Shown in pieces: positions 1-12,819 of a stretch of 64,000 nt of DNA. Source of the stretch: Quillaja saponaria (Eukaryota; Streptophyta; Magnoliopsida; Fabales; Quillajaceae). Where the stretch lies: assembly GCA_029379385.1 (NCBI GenBank), contig CM055617.1, forward strand, positions 9,920,001 to 9,984,000, written 5' to 3'. Position numbers and translations under genes: made by a program. The notes beneath the pieces are model-generated. The model searched no databases. It saw only the letters and a list, made by a program, of their open reading frames with translations, and was not told where the DNA came from. Each line of letters starts with the position of its first letter. The stretch's first letter is position 1.

Positions 1-343
1 AACAAGATTAGGTTCGTGAAAAAAAAAAAAAGTTTTAAAAATTTAAAGACAAAATTGACCATGATGAAGCTTTACGGAAAAAAGAAAAGAAAAAAGAAGA
101 AGAGATTATTGTTACTACAATGTATGTAATTTTGTCTTTACCTTTAAAACAAGTTTAGAGCAGTATTCCTTCTCATGGTTTAGCAAATAAATTTGACCTT
201 GAAAAAGAGGGAAAACAAAAAACAAAAAGAAACTCCTTCCTCTGCAAGTTATGGAAAAAAAAAAACAAAAAAAACTCCTTCCAAGACAAGTTTTAAGAAC
301 GTCTTATGGAAGGAGAAGTATGTATGCTTTTTGGAGAATCAAT
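1..343 (+). repeat. Direct repeat copy 1 (SDE5 promoter duplication)
   Basis: This stretch is repeated in the same orientation at about 1261-1606, 1260 bases downstream, with only scattered substitutions and differences in A-run length. Both copies share the blocks aacaagattaggttcgtg, gaccatgatga and ctccttccaagacaag. The left end may lie outside the window. The second copy sits directly upstream of the SDE5-like gene, so this looks like a duplicated promoter-proximal segment. A pair of LTRs is an alternative, but I see no primer binding site or TG..CA ends. Confidence 0.85.
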
Positions 344-507
344 GGTCACGACTCACGATTTAATACATTTTGCCATTTTTTACGACCATTTTTATTAGAA
401 CTTATAGTACAATTGTGCAAACAATACGTACTTTTCTATAAAAGGAAAAAAAATTATTATTTTTTATATGGTTTATTATGACGTTTTTCTAGTTAGTGCA
501 TACTTAT

Positions 508-976
508 TGCTGTGTTTGACAATAATATTAGTGATATACAGTTAATAAAATAATTTTTTTGAAATACTTCATTTTTCAAAAAACTGTATTTACTTTTCTG
601 TTATAAAAAAACTGTATTTACTTATCTTAATAAGTATCTTTAGACATTCATGAAGATAAGTAGTTACGTTAAAGAAATAGATGTGATATTTGATCAATAA
701 ATTATTATTTCTAAAATATTTTAATTTAAAAAATAGATTTATTGTAACTTAAATATTATTATGGTACTAGTTAGAAAGATCTTAAAATTGTAAGGTTGAG
801 TATTATATATGATTGTATAATATAGGATTATACAATATATTAAGCTATATAATTATTCTGTTATTATATTATTGTTTTATCATTCATCTCTTTACTGTAT
901 AATTTTATACTGTTAGACATTGTATAAGATGAGATTAATAGTATAAGTCTATACTATCATATTTTTGCCAAACATT
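508..976. mobile_element. Candidate Tourist/PIF-Harbinger-like MITE
   Basis: The left end (tgtttgacaataatatt) and the inverted right end (tgtttggcaaaaatatg) pair as imperfect terminal inverted repeats, each next to a TTA trinucleotide. The interior is AT-rich with no coding potential. It lies between the two copies of the SDE5 promoter repeat. A second motif, gccaaacaagcac near 1047-1059, could be the end of a related element. Ends are approximate. Confidence 0.4.
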
Positions 977-1260
977 TTATAAGCTATAATCAACTAAATA
1001 GTTTTATATTATTCTATTATCCTTTTCTATTATTCTTATATAGTGTGCCAAACAAGCACATATTATTAATAATTTTTTCATGCTCTTTGTATAAATTAGA
1101 GCCCATTGTGGAACTCAATGGTATTGAAAAAGTTTTTCCTACAAGACGTAATTTAAGAGGTAAAACACACTTAAGTTTAGTGATTGAAAGACCAATATGA
1201 GGAATTGCAGTCTGTAGGAAAATAGGAAAATATTTGTTGAGAGGGGCAATCACAAATCCC
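977..1260. other. AT-rich spacer before second promoter repeat
   Basis: This spacer lies between the MITE candidate and the second promoter repeat. A 78-codon open frame on the minus strand (1017-1253) has no recognisable domain and is probably chance. Confidence 0.5.
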
Positions 1261-1606
1261 GAACAAGATTAGGTTCGTGAAAAAAAAAAAAAAAGTTTTA
1301 AAAATTTAGAAACAAAATTGACCATGATGAAACTTTGCGGAAAAAAAAGAAGAAATTATTGTTACTACAATGTATGTAATTTTGTCTTTACCTTTAAAAC
1401 AAGTTTTGAGCAGTATTCCTTCTCATGGTTTAGCAAATAAATTTGACCTTGAAAAAGAGGGAAAACAAAAAGCAAAAAGAAACTCCTTCGTCTGCAAGTT
1501 ATGGAAAAAAAAAAAAAAAAAAACTCCTTCCAAGACAAGTTTTAAGAACGTCTTATGGAAGGAGAATCAAATCTGACTAGTATATATGCTTTTTGGAGAA
1601 TCAAAT
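1261..1606 (+). repeat. Direct repeat copy 2, promoter-proximal to SDE5
   Basis: Second copy of the sequence at 1-343. Its 3' end carries an extra local tandem repeat: a 21-base block starting ggagaatcaaatctg occurs at 1561 and again at 1595, period 34. The SDE5 leader probably starts just downstream, so this copy likely supplies the proximal promoter. Confidence 0.85.
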
Positions 1607-1619
1607 CTGACTAGTGTCT

Positions 1620-2925
1620 GTGCCGATAGGCTGTTGAAGCGCCAAAAGCATCTGTCTTTCTTTCCGTCCCTCAGTCACTGTCTTTTTCTTATTTACTTCA
1701 ATTTTTTTTTCACCAAAATTTCGAGTACCCGACAACACCAGTCAACACATTCAATAGTGGACCTTATTTTATATATAATACAGAAGTTCACGAACAATTG
1801 TCCTGGGCTTCCCCTAATTTCCCCAAACATCAAACGCTCAGGTAAGTTCCTTCAACCATCTCTCATTTCCTCCTCTGGTAGTGTATGAGTGAAAAGTACT
1901 GGTCTTTGGCTACTCAATGTGCTTATAATCTGTGAAATTAATAGTATTTCCACGACAATTTGAAAAACAGCGTCTGTGGAAATGCAAGAGTGAAAGAAAA
2001 TTCTGGGTTTTTATCTCTTTTCGGTTTAGAAGACCAATGGGAATTGGGTTCTGCGAATTCCAATGTATTCTTCAATTATTTCATACCCTTTTTGCTATGC
2101 AAAGAATTCATAGCTCGAAACGTGTTTGGTTGTAATATTATGGTTTCCATACCCGTGTTTCAGTAATGTCTTTTCTCCATATGTCTCTCCTTTTGGCTTC
2201 AAGATGATAGATTCGAAATATATGTGATAATTTCCACACAATTTAGCTTGTTTCATTTGTGTGGATGATCCATGGAAACAAGGGCAAAAAGATAAGGAGT
2301 ATCAATAATAATGTGTTAGTTTTGGAACCTATATTCTCTTGATTTAATTTTACAATTCTAAAGGGCTATCTTGTTATGCATTTATATGAGGTATCATGAA
2401 ATGTTGTAAAATTTCTTATTTTCTGGCTCTAGATAAAAGAAATGGTCACTAAGAGGTTGAGATGTGCATAATTGTGATACCTTTCAGCACTTGTCTTGTT
2501 TGTTACCTAGAAGTTTTTACCCAGCAGGCCTCCTAACTTGCATTTCATTCGTATAATTAAGAGGGGTGTAATACACATTAATTATTATCGTTCATCTTTC
2601 CATCTTAGTACTACTCTCTTTTAGCTCGTTCCTTTTGGAGACTGCATATATAGATATGCACTCATAATGTTTATTCTCTAGTTTTTAGAAATAAAATACG
2701 AGTTATATGTTATGGTGGGATGTCATCTTGCTTTTGTTTGTCGCATCCAGGTGAGGTCACTGATTTATGATATCCTTATGAGTCACGATGATAATCTAAG
2801 TCTTAAGTGAGGCTGTTAGTACTGAATGATGCATAAATATCTAGTTTACTTTTTTCATATACCTTCAGATAATAAACTCTGTATTGAATTATTGAATACC
2901 ATTTTGTCTCTGAAGTATAATTGGA
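1620..2925 (+). promoter_or_regulatory. SDE5-like 5' leader with an intron
   Basis: A good donor (AG|GTAAGTTC) at 1841/1842 follows a CT-rich leader. Acceptors are available at 2867-2868 (cttcag) or 2914-2915, just ahead of the ATG at 2926. This predicts a non-coding first exon of about 220 bases and a leader intron of about 1 kb. The transcription start is inferred, not seen. Confidence 0.55.
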
Positions 2926-5900
2926 ATGGAAGTCTCCAGTCCGAGTGTATGTAAGTCTGACATTGAGGAAAAGGCATTGAAGACCTTGCTCGATGCATTT
3001 GGTTCTGCATTTTCTCTTGATCAAATAGCTTCAGCTTTTTGCAAGGCAAGCAGGAACCCAGATTTGGCAGGAGAAATTTTGTATGACATGCAGAGAAGCA
3101 ACTCAACCTCTGCAACTCATGAATCTACTGCAGAGGCCAGCATTCAAGCGTCTTCAACTTTATCTGATGGTTTTACCTTTGGGAAGTCAAATAGAGAAAA
3201 TGAAAATTCTAAAACTTCAAAACCCAAACTTTGCCCTGTTTCATTAGGTACTGTTTCTGGCAAGCTAGGTAAGCATTATATCAGATCAGTACCACCAGCA
3301 AATGGATCATATAGGACAACTAAACCACTTAAGTTGGACACAAAGGTGATGCCAATGACTGAAATCAGGGGTGTCGAAAGTAAGTCAAATTTTTCAAGAC
3401 ATGATCGTCTTCACCAGGATATGGAAGATTTCTTATTCAAAATGCTTGGAGACGGCTACCAGCTTGACAGGGATGTGATTCGGGAAGTTCTTGGTAAATT
3501 ACTCTTTACAGTTTCTCTTTACAATATTGCCTTCAAAATAAACATGGAAGTGTTTTTCATAATAAGGTAGTCTCTCTTATTGTTTTGTGATATACACCAT
3601 CCTCTTGATAACTGATATCTGGTTATTTTTTAGTTTTGCCTGTCAACCAACTCAAATCAAGTAGGCTTTTCTGCAAATATTTCTCCGTCCTCCAAATTTG
3701 TCCACTTTCCCTTTCGGATGTCCCTAAATCTTGTCTAGTTTAAAGTTAATGCATTAGATCTTTTAAGTTGATGTGACAAAACATTAAATTAAAAGTACTC
3801 TGACAGAAGTCAATTTAAATTTCTAACTTTAAATCTGGCTTAATATAGAAAAGTAATATTTTGTCAACCGAGTGAAAATATGCAGTTAATGATATCTCCT
3901 AAAAAGTTTGTCTAATGCAGAAAAAAATTATGTGATGCTGTAGTATCTCATTATGATGCATAATTTCTTGCGTTTGCTACTGTGATGCATCTGTCTTTGA
4001 TTTATAATTTATTTTCAACTTCAAATCCTCATATTTTTCGTGCATTATTATTATACGGGTTTTTATTGCCTTAATAGTTAATTATTTTATAACATTAATC
4101 ATATCAGCTCTAATGTACTCTTTTAACTGTATCCTACAATCACAACAACACTCTGTTATCTTTCTCCAATAGTGAATCATGCACTTCTTCTAAGGCCAAC
4201 CTTAAGAACTTTCCCTTTTCATTTTTTTACCTTACATTGTCACCTCTCCCAAATGAAGTGTTAGTCTCATCAGCCAGTATAAATATCTCCATATGATAGT
4301 AATTTTGTAGCCATTTGCTAAGGGAATACTTATTCAAGTGTCATTTGTTTTTTTAGGATTCTGTGCAGTATCATGGTCTGCAAGTTCAATGTGTCCAATC
4401 ATCCCACACTATGTGCATATATAAAAAATCTATGGTCAAAATCATACTTAATGTCGTGACTTGTGTCTACTTCAAAATCATTATCCAGTATTTGCAATAT
4501 GTACAAGAAGCTTCGCCTTCATAAACTCCTCCCTTGTACTGAGATTCTTGTGTACTTCAGGACAAACAAACAGGTTTCGGGAAAAATAGAAAAAGGATTT
4601 GGTGTGTGCATGTGTATTGATGGGGGACAGGGAAGGAGACAGTGAAATTAGACATTACTTTGAACAAATATATTTTCTCTTCCATTCATGTGAGTTATGC
4701 TTCAGATCCTCCTTCTATGCAATTCCTGGTCCCATCTTATGGGTGTGTATTTGTGATGATGGAACGCACCTAGCTACACAATAACTAACCATACTTTCCT
4801 TGGTGTCCTCAGTGTTCTATAATAAGAAGGGGAAATCTAATTTAGAATAATTCGAGGATACCTGTATAAGACAAGTTTCTATTTTGAAGTTCTGGTTGAT
4901 AGTTAAGTTAAATGTTCTTGTTTGGGATAAAGATGAAGCATCCAGTGGACCATGCAGGTTTTCTTTCTTAGTGAATCCATATTTTTTCTCTTTTTATAAA
5001 TAAATGGATATCAGTTTCAGTTGGCTTTTACTTCTAAAAAAATTTACCATGAATAGTAATTTATTAGAGCCACTAATTGATGTGTTTGGTGTGCTAATAA
5101 GTAGTGCATGTCCAGTTGATAATTTGACTTATACTCGGGTGCAAATACTTGATCCTTGTCAGCCACATACTGTTCACCAATTATATTTAGTGCAGTTTGT
5201 AATAATCTAACTATCATTTGTCGTTTAATGACATTATATTATCTCTTTTTGTTCATTAAATCTCTTTGTTCATTAAACTAAAGATATGAAATGGCATTGA
5301 GTATTGATTAGTAACCAGATATTGTCCTGAATATGCAGGCACTTGTGGATATGATATGCAAAAGGTACGTGAAAATTGTTTAAGTTTCTTTTCTTGAACA
5401 AATACCTTTCTTCTGTTTGCTATAATTATGAATTCTGGGCCTAATTTCTCTTTTACCTTTTCTATGTAAATTTTTTCTTGCTTCGGATGGAAAATATACT
5501 GTTTAAGGTTTTTATTATTCTATCCACTTAATTGGTCGAAAAATAATCTTGAGATATGGTCATATTTATTTTGTGGATGATGTCTGTGGTAACTCTCCAA
5601 TCCCATTTTGCCTGGAAGAAGTTGCACAGATCAGTCTGCCATAAAGTTTAGTACTTTTAAGGAACTTTGTCAATAAATCCTTAAAACTAAATCAGTTTAA
5701 AGCACATATGCATGTTGCTGACCTGTATACTTTCGTTTCAAGGCTTTGCTTTTGTTATTATTGTTGTAATTGTTATTCAGCATGCTACATAGACAAAAAA
5801 GGCAGACAATATCATGCCCTCATGTGGTAGCTTGGAGCCTTGTACCACAAAAATAGGACCATCAGCATTGTAAAATCCTAGAGAGATAGGCTTTTTCTAT

Positions 5901-8900
5901 TCTTTGGTGTCATTTTTATTTGCATGAGATAATTATGGTTGATTCTATTTATTTTGAAAACCATTCAGAGTATGGAGAAACTGCTTGATCAAACGGCGAA
6001 GTGTTTGGACAAAAGGAAAGGTGTTGTTGGTGAATCCAAAAAGGTTAGCATAATTGGCAAGATTCCTAAATTCTCACTTAAGATTATTGTTGCATCCCAT
6101 CTAAATCTAGAAAAGATATTAGAATCTACTATGCTGATGCATTTTCTAATAATTCTTTTATAAAACATAAAACTTCTCTTATCTATCATTGAATTAAGAT
6201 TAAAGATTTTGAAATCTTAAAGGACCTCTGTGAAAGGATATAACAATTAACAACTCATCATAATGAAATGGACTGATATAAGTAACTCTTTTATTGTAAT
6301 TTGTGGGATGAACTTAGTTTTAACCATGACGAATTTACCAATTGAATGGGGCTAAGTAAAACAAGTTAAGTGCATAGTTTTTTTCCTCTATACTGCTTGT
6401 TGCACGAAATATTTGATATGGTAGATGTACTAAATTCCTATGTACTTTTTTGAAAATTAAAAATAATGGCAATGATTGTCCTATCAATTTGTTAACACGT
6501 TTAAAAATAATGGATGTATGACAAGTTAATAGCACTCGTAATAGGGAGGGACTTCATTGGACACGTTTTGAGTATTTGACATTTGATCGGATATCTATGT
6601 TGTTACCTTTTTTGGTATATCTAGGCTTATGTTTAGGTTAAGATAAAGTGCTGATTTTGCTAAGGAGCTTTGTATTTGAGAATTTAAGGTAAGAACCCTT
6701 TTTCCTGGCCATCTGTCCATCGAAAAACATACTATAGATATTTTGAGGGCTTTAGATGTCATAGATTTTAATAAAGTAATGGAGGGGGTAAGTAATTTTG
6801 TATAACTCATTACTTCTATGGAGTGTTTAATGATTTATCCTGTAGAATACCATAGGGTTCTTATTTTTTCTGTTGTTTGGATAGAACTATTAGTGGGTTT
6901 CCTTGTATTACTTTATTTATTATTGTGTGAAGAATATAAGAGTGCTTTTGGGTTCTTGTTCTGTTGGTGTGGTGGTCCCTATGGTAGGTTAACATTTTTA
7001 TGGAATTTTTATTTATTTAGTTCTCTATCTAAGTTCATTTTTACAGTTTACAGATACGAGCTTAAAATCTGGACTACCTTCATGTGCAAGAAAGTTTAAA
7101 GAAAGTTGTGATGGAGGGTATGATTCTTTTTTCCTTTTTAGATTCCTTGCTTTATGCTATGTTAGTTGTACTATATTTGTCATATAGCAGAGTTCGGTGT
7201 CTTGTGGCTTTATCTCCTATCGGTGGAATCAACTTCATATTTAGTCTCAGTTATTCTTTTGTGCATCATTAGACCTGGAGTAAAAATACCTGGACAGCTG
7301 AAAGAGAGAGATGATCTCCAGAAAGAAGTTCTGGCCGCTTTATTTATTGTTGACGAGAGACCTGAGGAGTCACCTAGAAGAAAACTGAAGGATGTGCGGA
7401 GATATGCAGCATCTGGACAAGTAGTAACTGAACCCCCAAGGGACTCCATTGCAGAAAACAAGACTGATCTGAGCTCCTCACATCAAGATAATGTGGCTGG
7501 TATGTGCTAACCCCAGAAAAGAAAGCATGGTTGACGTACTTGCTGCTTTCTCTTATTAGTTATTCTTTGGCATGTGTAGTGACTTGAGATACTGCTAGAC
7601 ACTGGTATTTCTTGAATGATGCAAGAGAAAGTTGTAGGCAGGACCTTTTTGTGTTACTTGAAGAGATATGTATAAGATAGATGAAATGGGAGAGGAGATA
7701 GAGCGTGAAGGCTAGAGCAAATTCTCAACAATTAGCCATCAAAACTGAAGTACTGAACTCAAAAGTACATAATAGCATCTTTGTGTAGCCGCTCCCGAAA
7801 ACACTCCTAATATAGTAGGAATAGTATTTTCGAACCCTAAATTTTAGTAGGAAGAGGAAATTGAAAAAAGTACCTGAATTATATGAAGCCTAAAATAACC
7901 CAGATAATTAAAATAAAATATCATAGCTACACTGAAATTATTAATAAACACACCAAACCTACAAACCAAATGCATGATTATTATTAATCTTCATTCTACT
8001 TTCTCCTTCACAATATGAATGCAAAGATGTGGAATCAGAGCATGGTTAGAAAAGGAAGGTTATTTTTGGAGTTCTTTGGTTAACTGGCCTTAAACCTTTT
8101 CCTTTGATCTATGATGATTTCAGGTGAGGAAATGACACATGTCCTTGTGCGCTGGAAGAAGCTTTTTTTTTATTTTTTTTTATTTTTTATTGCATGTTTT
8201 GGTTTGTCCATCAAGTTTAAATATTTGCTTAGATGTTTGAAGTTCAAAGTTCTTTCACATAAGAAATTGTACTGTAAATAACAGATGTAGACAAAGAGGA
8301 TGACTATCAGGTTCTCCGGAGAGCTGTGAAGGAGTATCGAGGCACAATGATGGAATATTATAAAGCTGTATGTTGGCTTCTTTTATTTCACGTTATATAG
8401 TTTTTCTTTTCTATATTTACATTTAATTAGTCATATAAAATGTAGTGTTTTTATTATGAACACTTCAAACTAGAGTTATTTTTTCTTTGTCAGGCTGTTG
8501 ATGCATTTTCTCAGCGGGATCATGTTCGAGCTGAGAAACTTGTGGAACAGGTAAGTTTTCTATGCAATAATCACTAAGGATAAGTGGCTTTATGAAACTT
8601 AGGAGCAACTAATACTCAGTTTCATCAATCTGTTCTTATTGTTGCACTTACTGTATTAAGTGCATGTTCTTTGAAAAAACATATTAGTTAGATGAAGATA
8701 TATTAAGAATAGAAAGTGTGTTTCTGAACTTCAATTGCAAAATTTTTAATCAAACATCACATCGTCTAATACACAAACACGTGTGATTTCTGATTGATTA
8801 AATGTTATAATTTCAATGGCATGTGCTATGGTAATGCAGGGACAATTCTTCAACAACAAGGCTCGTGAAGCAGATGAAGAATCAAGTAAAATGATTTTTG

Positions 8901-9233
8901 AGACTAGGTTAACATCTTCTGCTTTAAGATATGCATGTCTACATATTTCCCCTTTTCCTGTTCTTGTTTTTATTATATTTTCAATTTCTTGGGATGGGGT
9001 CTCCTGGAAAAATTTCATTGTAAATAATTATTTGGTATTACTTCTATTGTTGTCATTGGCAGAAGTGGGGATGCAGAAGAGATGTTGCTTGACTTGCATG
9101 ACATTGGTGCAAAGGAGGCTATACGTCTTTTGAAATGCCATCTTTCTTCTCTTTCTGGAATCCCATGTGAGTTATTGTCATCAATTAGAGCTGCTGAGTG
9201 CTGAGTTCTTCACTTACTTGTTTTGTTTTGTTT

Positions 9234-9264
<31 letters not shown>

Positions 9265-10451
9265 TTTTTTCTTCTTTGCTTTCTTATTTCCTTTTAACAA
9301 TATTTCTTCATCTCTGTCAGCAATAAATTACCTTAAAGTCATCATCGAGGCAAATGATGAAGATATCTCAAAAGGGTCTCGTAAGCGACTGGTAAGATTG
9401 CTAGATTAACTTGAAGTTTATTTTAAAAAGTTTCTCTAATTGGAAGCTTTGTTAGTTATGGAAAGAACGAAAAGGCGACCGTTAATGATAAATTAAATGG
9501 TAGTTGTTGAATATGTCAGATAGGATATCCCTAGATGTTTGTTGAATTCTATATGAAGCACATTTTTTGTTTTCCTCATTTGAATCATTCTTTTTTTCCT
9601 ACTTTTGTTTTTGCTGGTACATTGCTAAAACTTAAAGGCATGTTATACAAAGCTGTTGGTTTAGTTTCACCCAAAAAAAGAAAGAAAGAAAGGAAAACAA
9701 AGCTTTTGGTTTATTGATTTATGTTTTGAAGTAAATAGAAAATTGTTAGAAAGAAAGTAAGAGGAGCTAAATCCCACTAATCAAGGAAGTTCATCTTTGC
9801 CTATTTGGTTATCCTGAACAAAAATACACATGCAAGCATAACCTACCTGATCTGAGGAAAGCTAATTTTCTTCGCAACCTGGAGATTGCAGTAGTACCGA
9901 AATTTATATTTTTGTAGTTGAGGCAAATAACATCTGCAGATATGACACTAAATCACTACGGTAGCAAGAAAATTAAATTCATTTTACTAATAAATCTACT
10001 GATTATAGTGGTAAATGAACTGACAGTCTCACAGATAGTGCTTATGGGGATAGAAAGTCCTTAGCACTGAAGAGTGAAGAATGATATGTAATCTAATTGT
10101 CTTTGTGAAACTTGTTTGTCTACCAGTCTTGGAAAGCTCTATTCCCAATTTATGCGTTTCCTTTTTTATATTTATATAATTTATTGGAAAGGGCAGTTTA
10201 CCCTCCAATCTGCTTTCTAACTAGAGCAGCTTTAATTGATGAAATTGACTGATTAGTCTTCATGGATTGTGGTTCTTATAAGCTGCAAGGCAAGATAGTC
10301 ATATATTAATGATCTCACCTTTTGTTTTGGACAGATTATGAAGTTGCTAAAGGATGAATCCATTGACTGGAAAGAAGGAAACAATGCTGGTACAATTCTA
10401 ATTCGCCTGGATAGTATAGTAAGGACACGTCTCAGTTTCTTCAAAAAATAA
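2926..10451 (+). CDS. SDE5: SDE5-like protein (DUF1771; putative nuclear RNA export factor)
   Basis: Eleven coding exons join in frame: 2926-3493, 5339-5364, 5969-6043, 7047-7117, 7273-7499, 8285-8367, 8494-8550, 8840-8907, 9063-9166, 9321-9391 and 10335-10451 (TAA), giving 488 residues. All introns have GT..AG ends. The N-terminus has a CUE/UBA-like helical stretch (IEEKALKTLLDAFGSAFSLD), then a second one ending CGYDMQKSMEKLLD. A DUF1771 helical pair (YQVLRRAVKEYRGTMMEYYK onward, about residues 325-390) follows. The tail has LDLHDIGAKEAIRLLK and a conserved end (INYLKVIIEAN, GTILIRLDSI). In Arabidopsis, SDE5 acts with RDR6/SGS3 in trans-acting siRNA production and transgene silencing; that role is transferred by family. 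No frameshift is seen. Intron 9 contains a 28-base C run. Family call is firm; the name SDE5 is recalled. Confidence 0.88.
9234..9261 (+). repeat. 28-base poly(C) tract in SDE5 intron 9
   Basis: An uninterrupted run of 28 C is followed by tcc and T-rich sequence. It lies about 60 bases upstream of the intron 9 acceptor (AG at 9319-9320), inside the pyrimidine-rich part of the intron. Confidence 0.95.
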
Positions 10452-10564
10452 TATGCCTAGCTACTCCAATCAACTCAATTTTCTCACAAATTGAGGGGTA
10501 AAACATAGCTCTTACCTATTTACAAAGTACTCCATTAGATATTGGATGGTTCTTCATGCTATTC

Positions 10565-10662
10565 AGGGAATGTCAAAATATGAAAAAATTTGGAAAAAGT
10601 TACTCTTATTTCAGGGAATATCAAAATATGAAAATATTTGAAAAAATTTACTCTTATTTCGG
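10565..10662 (+). repeat. Tandem duplication, about 49-base unit, two copies
   Basis: The unit begins cagggaatgtcaaaatatg and ends ttactcttattt. The second copy starts at about 10614. It lies just downstream of the SDE5-like gene. Confidence 0.8.
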
Positions 10663-10699
10663 GGTAGAGGAATAAGTTTTAAGATCGTTCAAGTGTTTA

Positions 10700-10975
10700 A
10701 CATTTGGTTCTTTATGAAAATGTTAGTTGGTTTAACTGGTAAAGTTAATTGGTATTGATACTAAGAATTTTCGATTGAGAGACACATTTGGTTCTTTATG
10801 AAAGTGTTAGTTGATTCACCTGTTGGTGTTGATACTAAGAATATGTGATCGAATCCCGTGCTCACTCGTAATGGAGGTTTATGGGATGAGAGAGAGCTAC
10901 CTCTCATTGTGTAGCTCATATGTCTCAAGGAGACCATTCGGACAAAAAAAATAAAAATTATATATATATATATAT
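10700..10975 (+). mobile_element. tRNA-derived SINE with duplicated head
   Basis: A box A-like stretch (tggtttaactggtaaag, about 10728) and a box B-like stretch (gatcgaatccc, about 10848) are followed by a 3' tail rich in A then TA repeats. The head (catttggttctttatgaaa through gatactaagaat) occurs twice, starting at about 10700 and 10786; only the second copy continues into the box B and tail. Family identity is not determined. Confidence 0.6.
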
Positions 10976-11195
10976 TTGGTTTCTTATTATTTCAAAATTG
11001 TATCTGAAAAAATATTTGTTAATGTGTATTGATATGATTATGAGTATCTATGACTTCATTTAAATTATATTGTTGTTTCGTTGTAACCGTTAAAAATATA
11101 AATGAACAGAGTTATTCGTAAACATTTGAGTTACTCCGTATAATCAAAAGGCATTTTGATTAAATATCATTTATATATAATTGTCTTTGCAATTT

Positions 11196-11493
11196 TGATA
11201 AGGGTGATTCTAAAACAAAGGGTAAATCCAGGAAACCTAAATCTAGAGCCGTTAGCTATGACAAACTTTTCTACTGGAGGTGGATTTTTTGAATTCACAG
11301 ATATTGAGAGGAGAAGAAGAAGAAAGAGAAAGAGAAAGACAAAAGGCTTTCGGCCAATTCATTCAATATGCAACATAATCCTTGATTACAAGCTTAATTG
11401 ATTTATATAGCCTAACAATGGCTATCAAATTACAAACTAGCCTCAAGCCTTATCAAAATACTAAACTACTCAAGCTCAAATATACCTATAACA
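11196..11493 (-). repeat. 3' LTR of the minus-strand retroelement
   Basis: This stretch matches 12820-13113 across shared blocks such as tgattctaaaacaaagggta, ttcattcaatat and ttgatttatatagcctaaca. On the minus strand it begins TGTTAT. The outer boundary is approximate because the two LTRs differ in their last ten bases. Confidence 0.8.
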
Positions 11494-11592
11494 ATCCTTA
11501 CCCCGTCAACCTATACTTGTCACCAATCCTTGTCCTTAAGGATCAATTTTCAATTCTAAAGATTAGAGGGAATCCAGAGACTTTTACATCAT

Positions 11593-11710
11593 AGTTGGGA
11601 ATTAGATAGGCATATAATAGGTACTGGTATGTTGAAGCTTGCAGTTGAGTTAGTTGGGAATTAGATAGGCATATAATAGGTACTGGTATGTTGAAGCTTG
11701 CAGTTGAGTT
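11593..11710 (+). repeat. 59-base tandem duplication, two near-identical copies
   Basis: Units at 11593-11651 and 11652-11710 are essentially identical (agttgggaattagataggca onward). They lie in the interior of the LTR element, so this is a recent local duplication. Confidence 0.9.
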
Positions 11711-11984
11711 GGAGTCCAAAATTTTCAAAACTTGAATTAAGATTCAAGACTATTGCCATATAATGCAGCAACTCCAAGTGGGAGCATATTGTGAAGAGTT
11801 TGGCCATATTCTCATATCTACAGGGCTGCCTTCTATAATGCCATTTATTAGTCTTGCTCAAGCCTTCCTTCATTGTAGCACAAAACCATAACATTATAAT
11901 TTGACACCCAAAAGCAAAGCCCTTTTATTATACCATTTTTTTGAAAAAACATTACCTGTCCGCTGAGATAATTTTCTTGGAAAC

Positions 11985-12778
11985 CTACCTGAAATATGCA
12001 GGGGAAAATTGCAATTTCTCGTAGCCGTAATGTATTTCAGTGGCTGTCATTCCATTTTCCTTCAAGATTCCTTGCAAAGTTTCACTTTTTGTAACAAATT
12101 TTGTAAATTCAACACAGTCATCTTCAACTCCCTTTGACTTTGATAAATAAAGCAGGTTGATAGAACTACAGTTATGGACATATGTGGTTAAGGCAGAAGA
12201 ATTTGTACTTGGGTCTTCAAGCTTGTTACTAGATTGTTGGTGAGAAATCAAATAGCCTATTATTCCCTTGACCTTCCTAGATTCTTGATCTTTCTATTTC
12301 GTGAATTGTAGATTTGCTTTCTGAACTTGGTCACTCAATTCTTGACTTGGACGATCGAGACCTTCTGTTCTTGATCCCATAGAAATCATTCCATGTTGAA
12401 GAATATCATCCACACCATTGTTTGTTGGAGTCTCATTCCCTACAATTTCTTCATTTTTTTGAAGCATTGGTGCTTGAATGATCCCGAAATTTTGTCCCTT
12501 GTAGCCTGCTGCCTGGCCTTCACTTACCATTCTCAGTGGTGGAATTGAGCCATTTGCAGTGAGGTTAGGCAAGATCAAATCCCTAAAAACTTCTGAACGC
12601 GGCAGATTGCAGCGTCCTACCATGGATGCTTGATCAAAGCAAGGCCCTTCATTATCGCTTGAAACTTCCAATCTATTCTAGCTTCCCATTCTTGCATTGA
12701 TAAATTGATTTTAGACGGTCTTGATTCAAGAATCGATTGTCGTAGACCTCCATTGTTGACTTGTTGGTCACTCACCAT
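11985..12778 (-). pseudogene. Gag-like remnant in the retroelement interior
   Basis: On the minus strand an ATG at 12778 opens MVSDQQVNNGG and continues with a gag-style helix ending in a stop at 12617-12619. A second frame, 12671-12294, continues the similarity-free reading (for example RSEVFRDLILPNLTANG), and a third spans 12251-11985. The frame is broken at least twice. Calling it gag rests on its place just after the primer binding site. Confidence 0.5.
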
Positions 12779-12819
12779 TGCTACTCCACAACCAAGGAAG
12801 GAGAAGTTCTGATACCCTT

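Noticed and set aside
251..481. 76-codon open frame near the left edge
   Set aside because: Low-complexity Lys/Phe-rich translation within the promoter repeat; no domain and no matching frame in the second repeat copy.
1..1606. Possible TRIM-type retroelement with the direct repeats as LTRs
   Set aside because: No primer binding site after copy 1, no polypurine tract before copy 2, and no TG..CA ends; left end not in the window.
6595..7272. Several open frames between SDE5 exons 3 and 5
   Set aside because: They fall in introns of a gene whose exons join cleanly across them; the minus-strand frame at 6595-6810 looks somewhat protein-like but I cannot tie it to a family.
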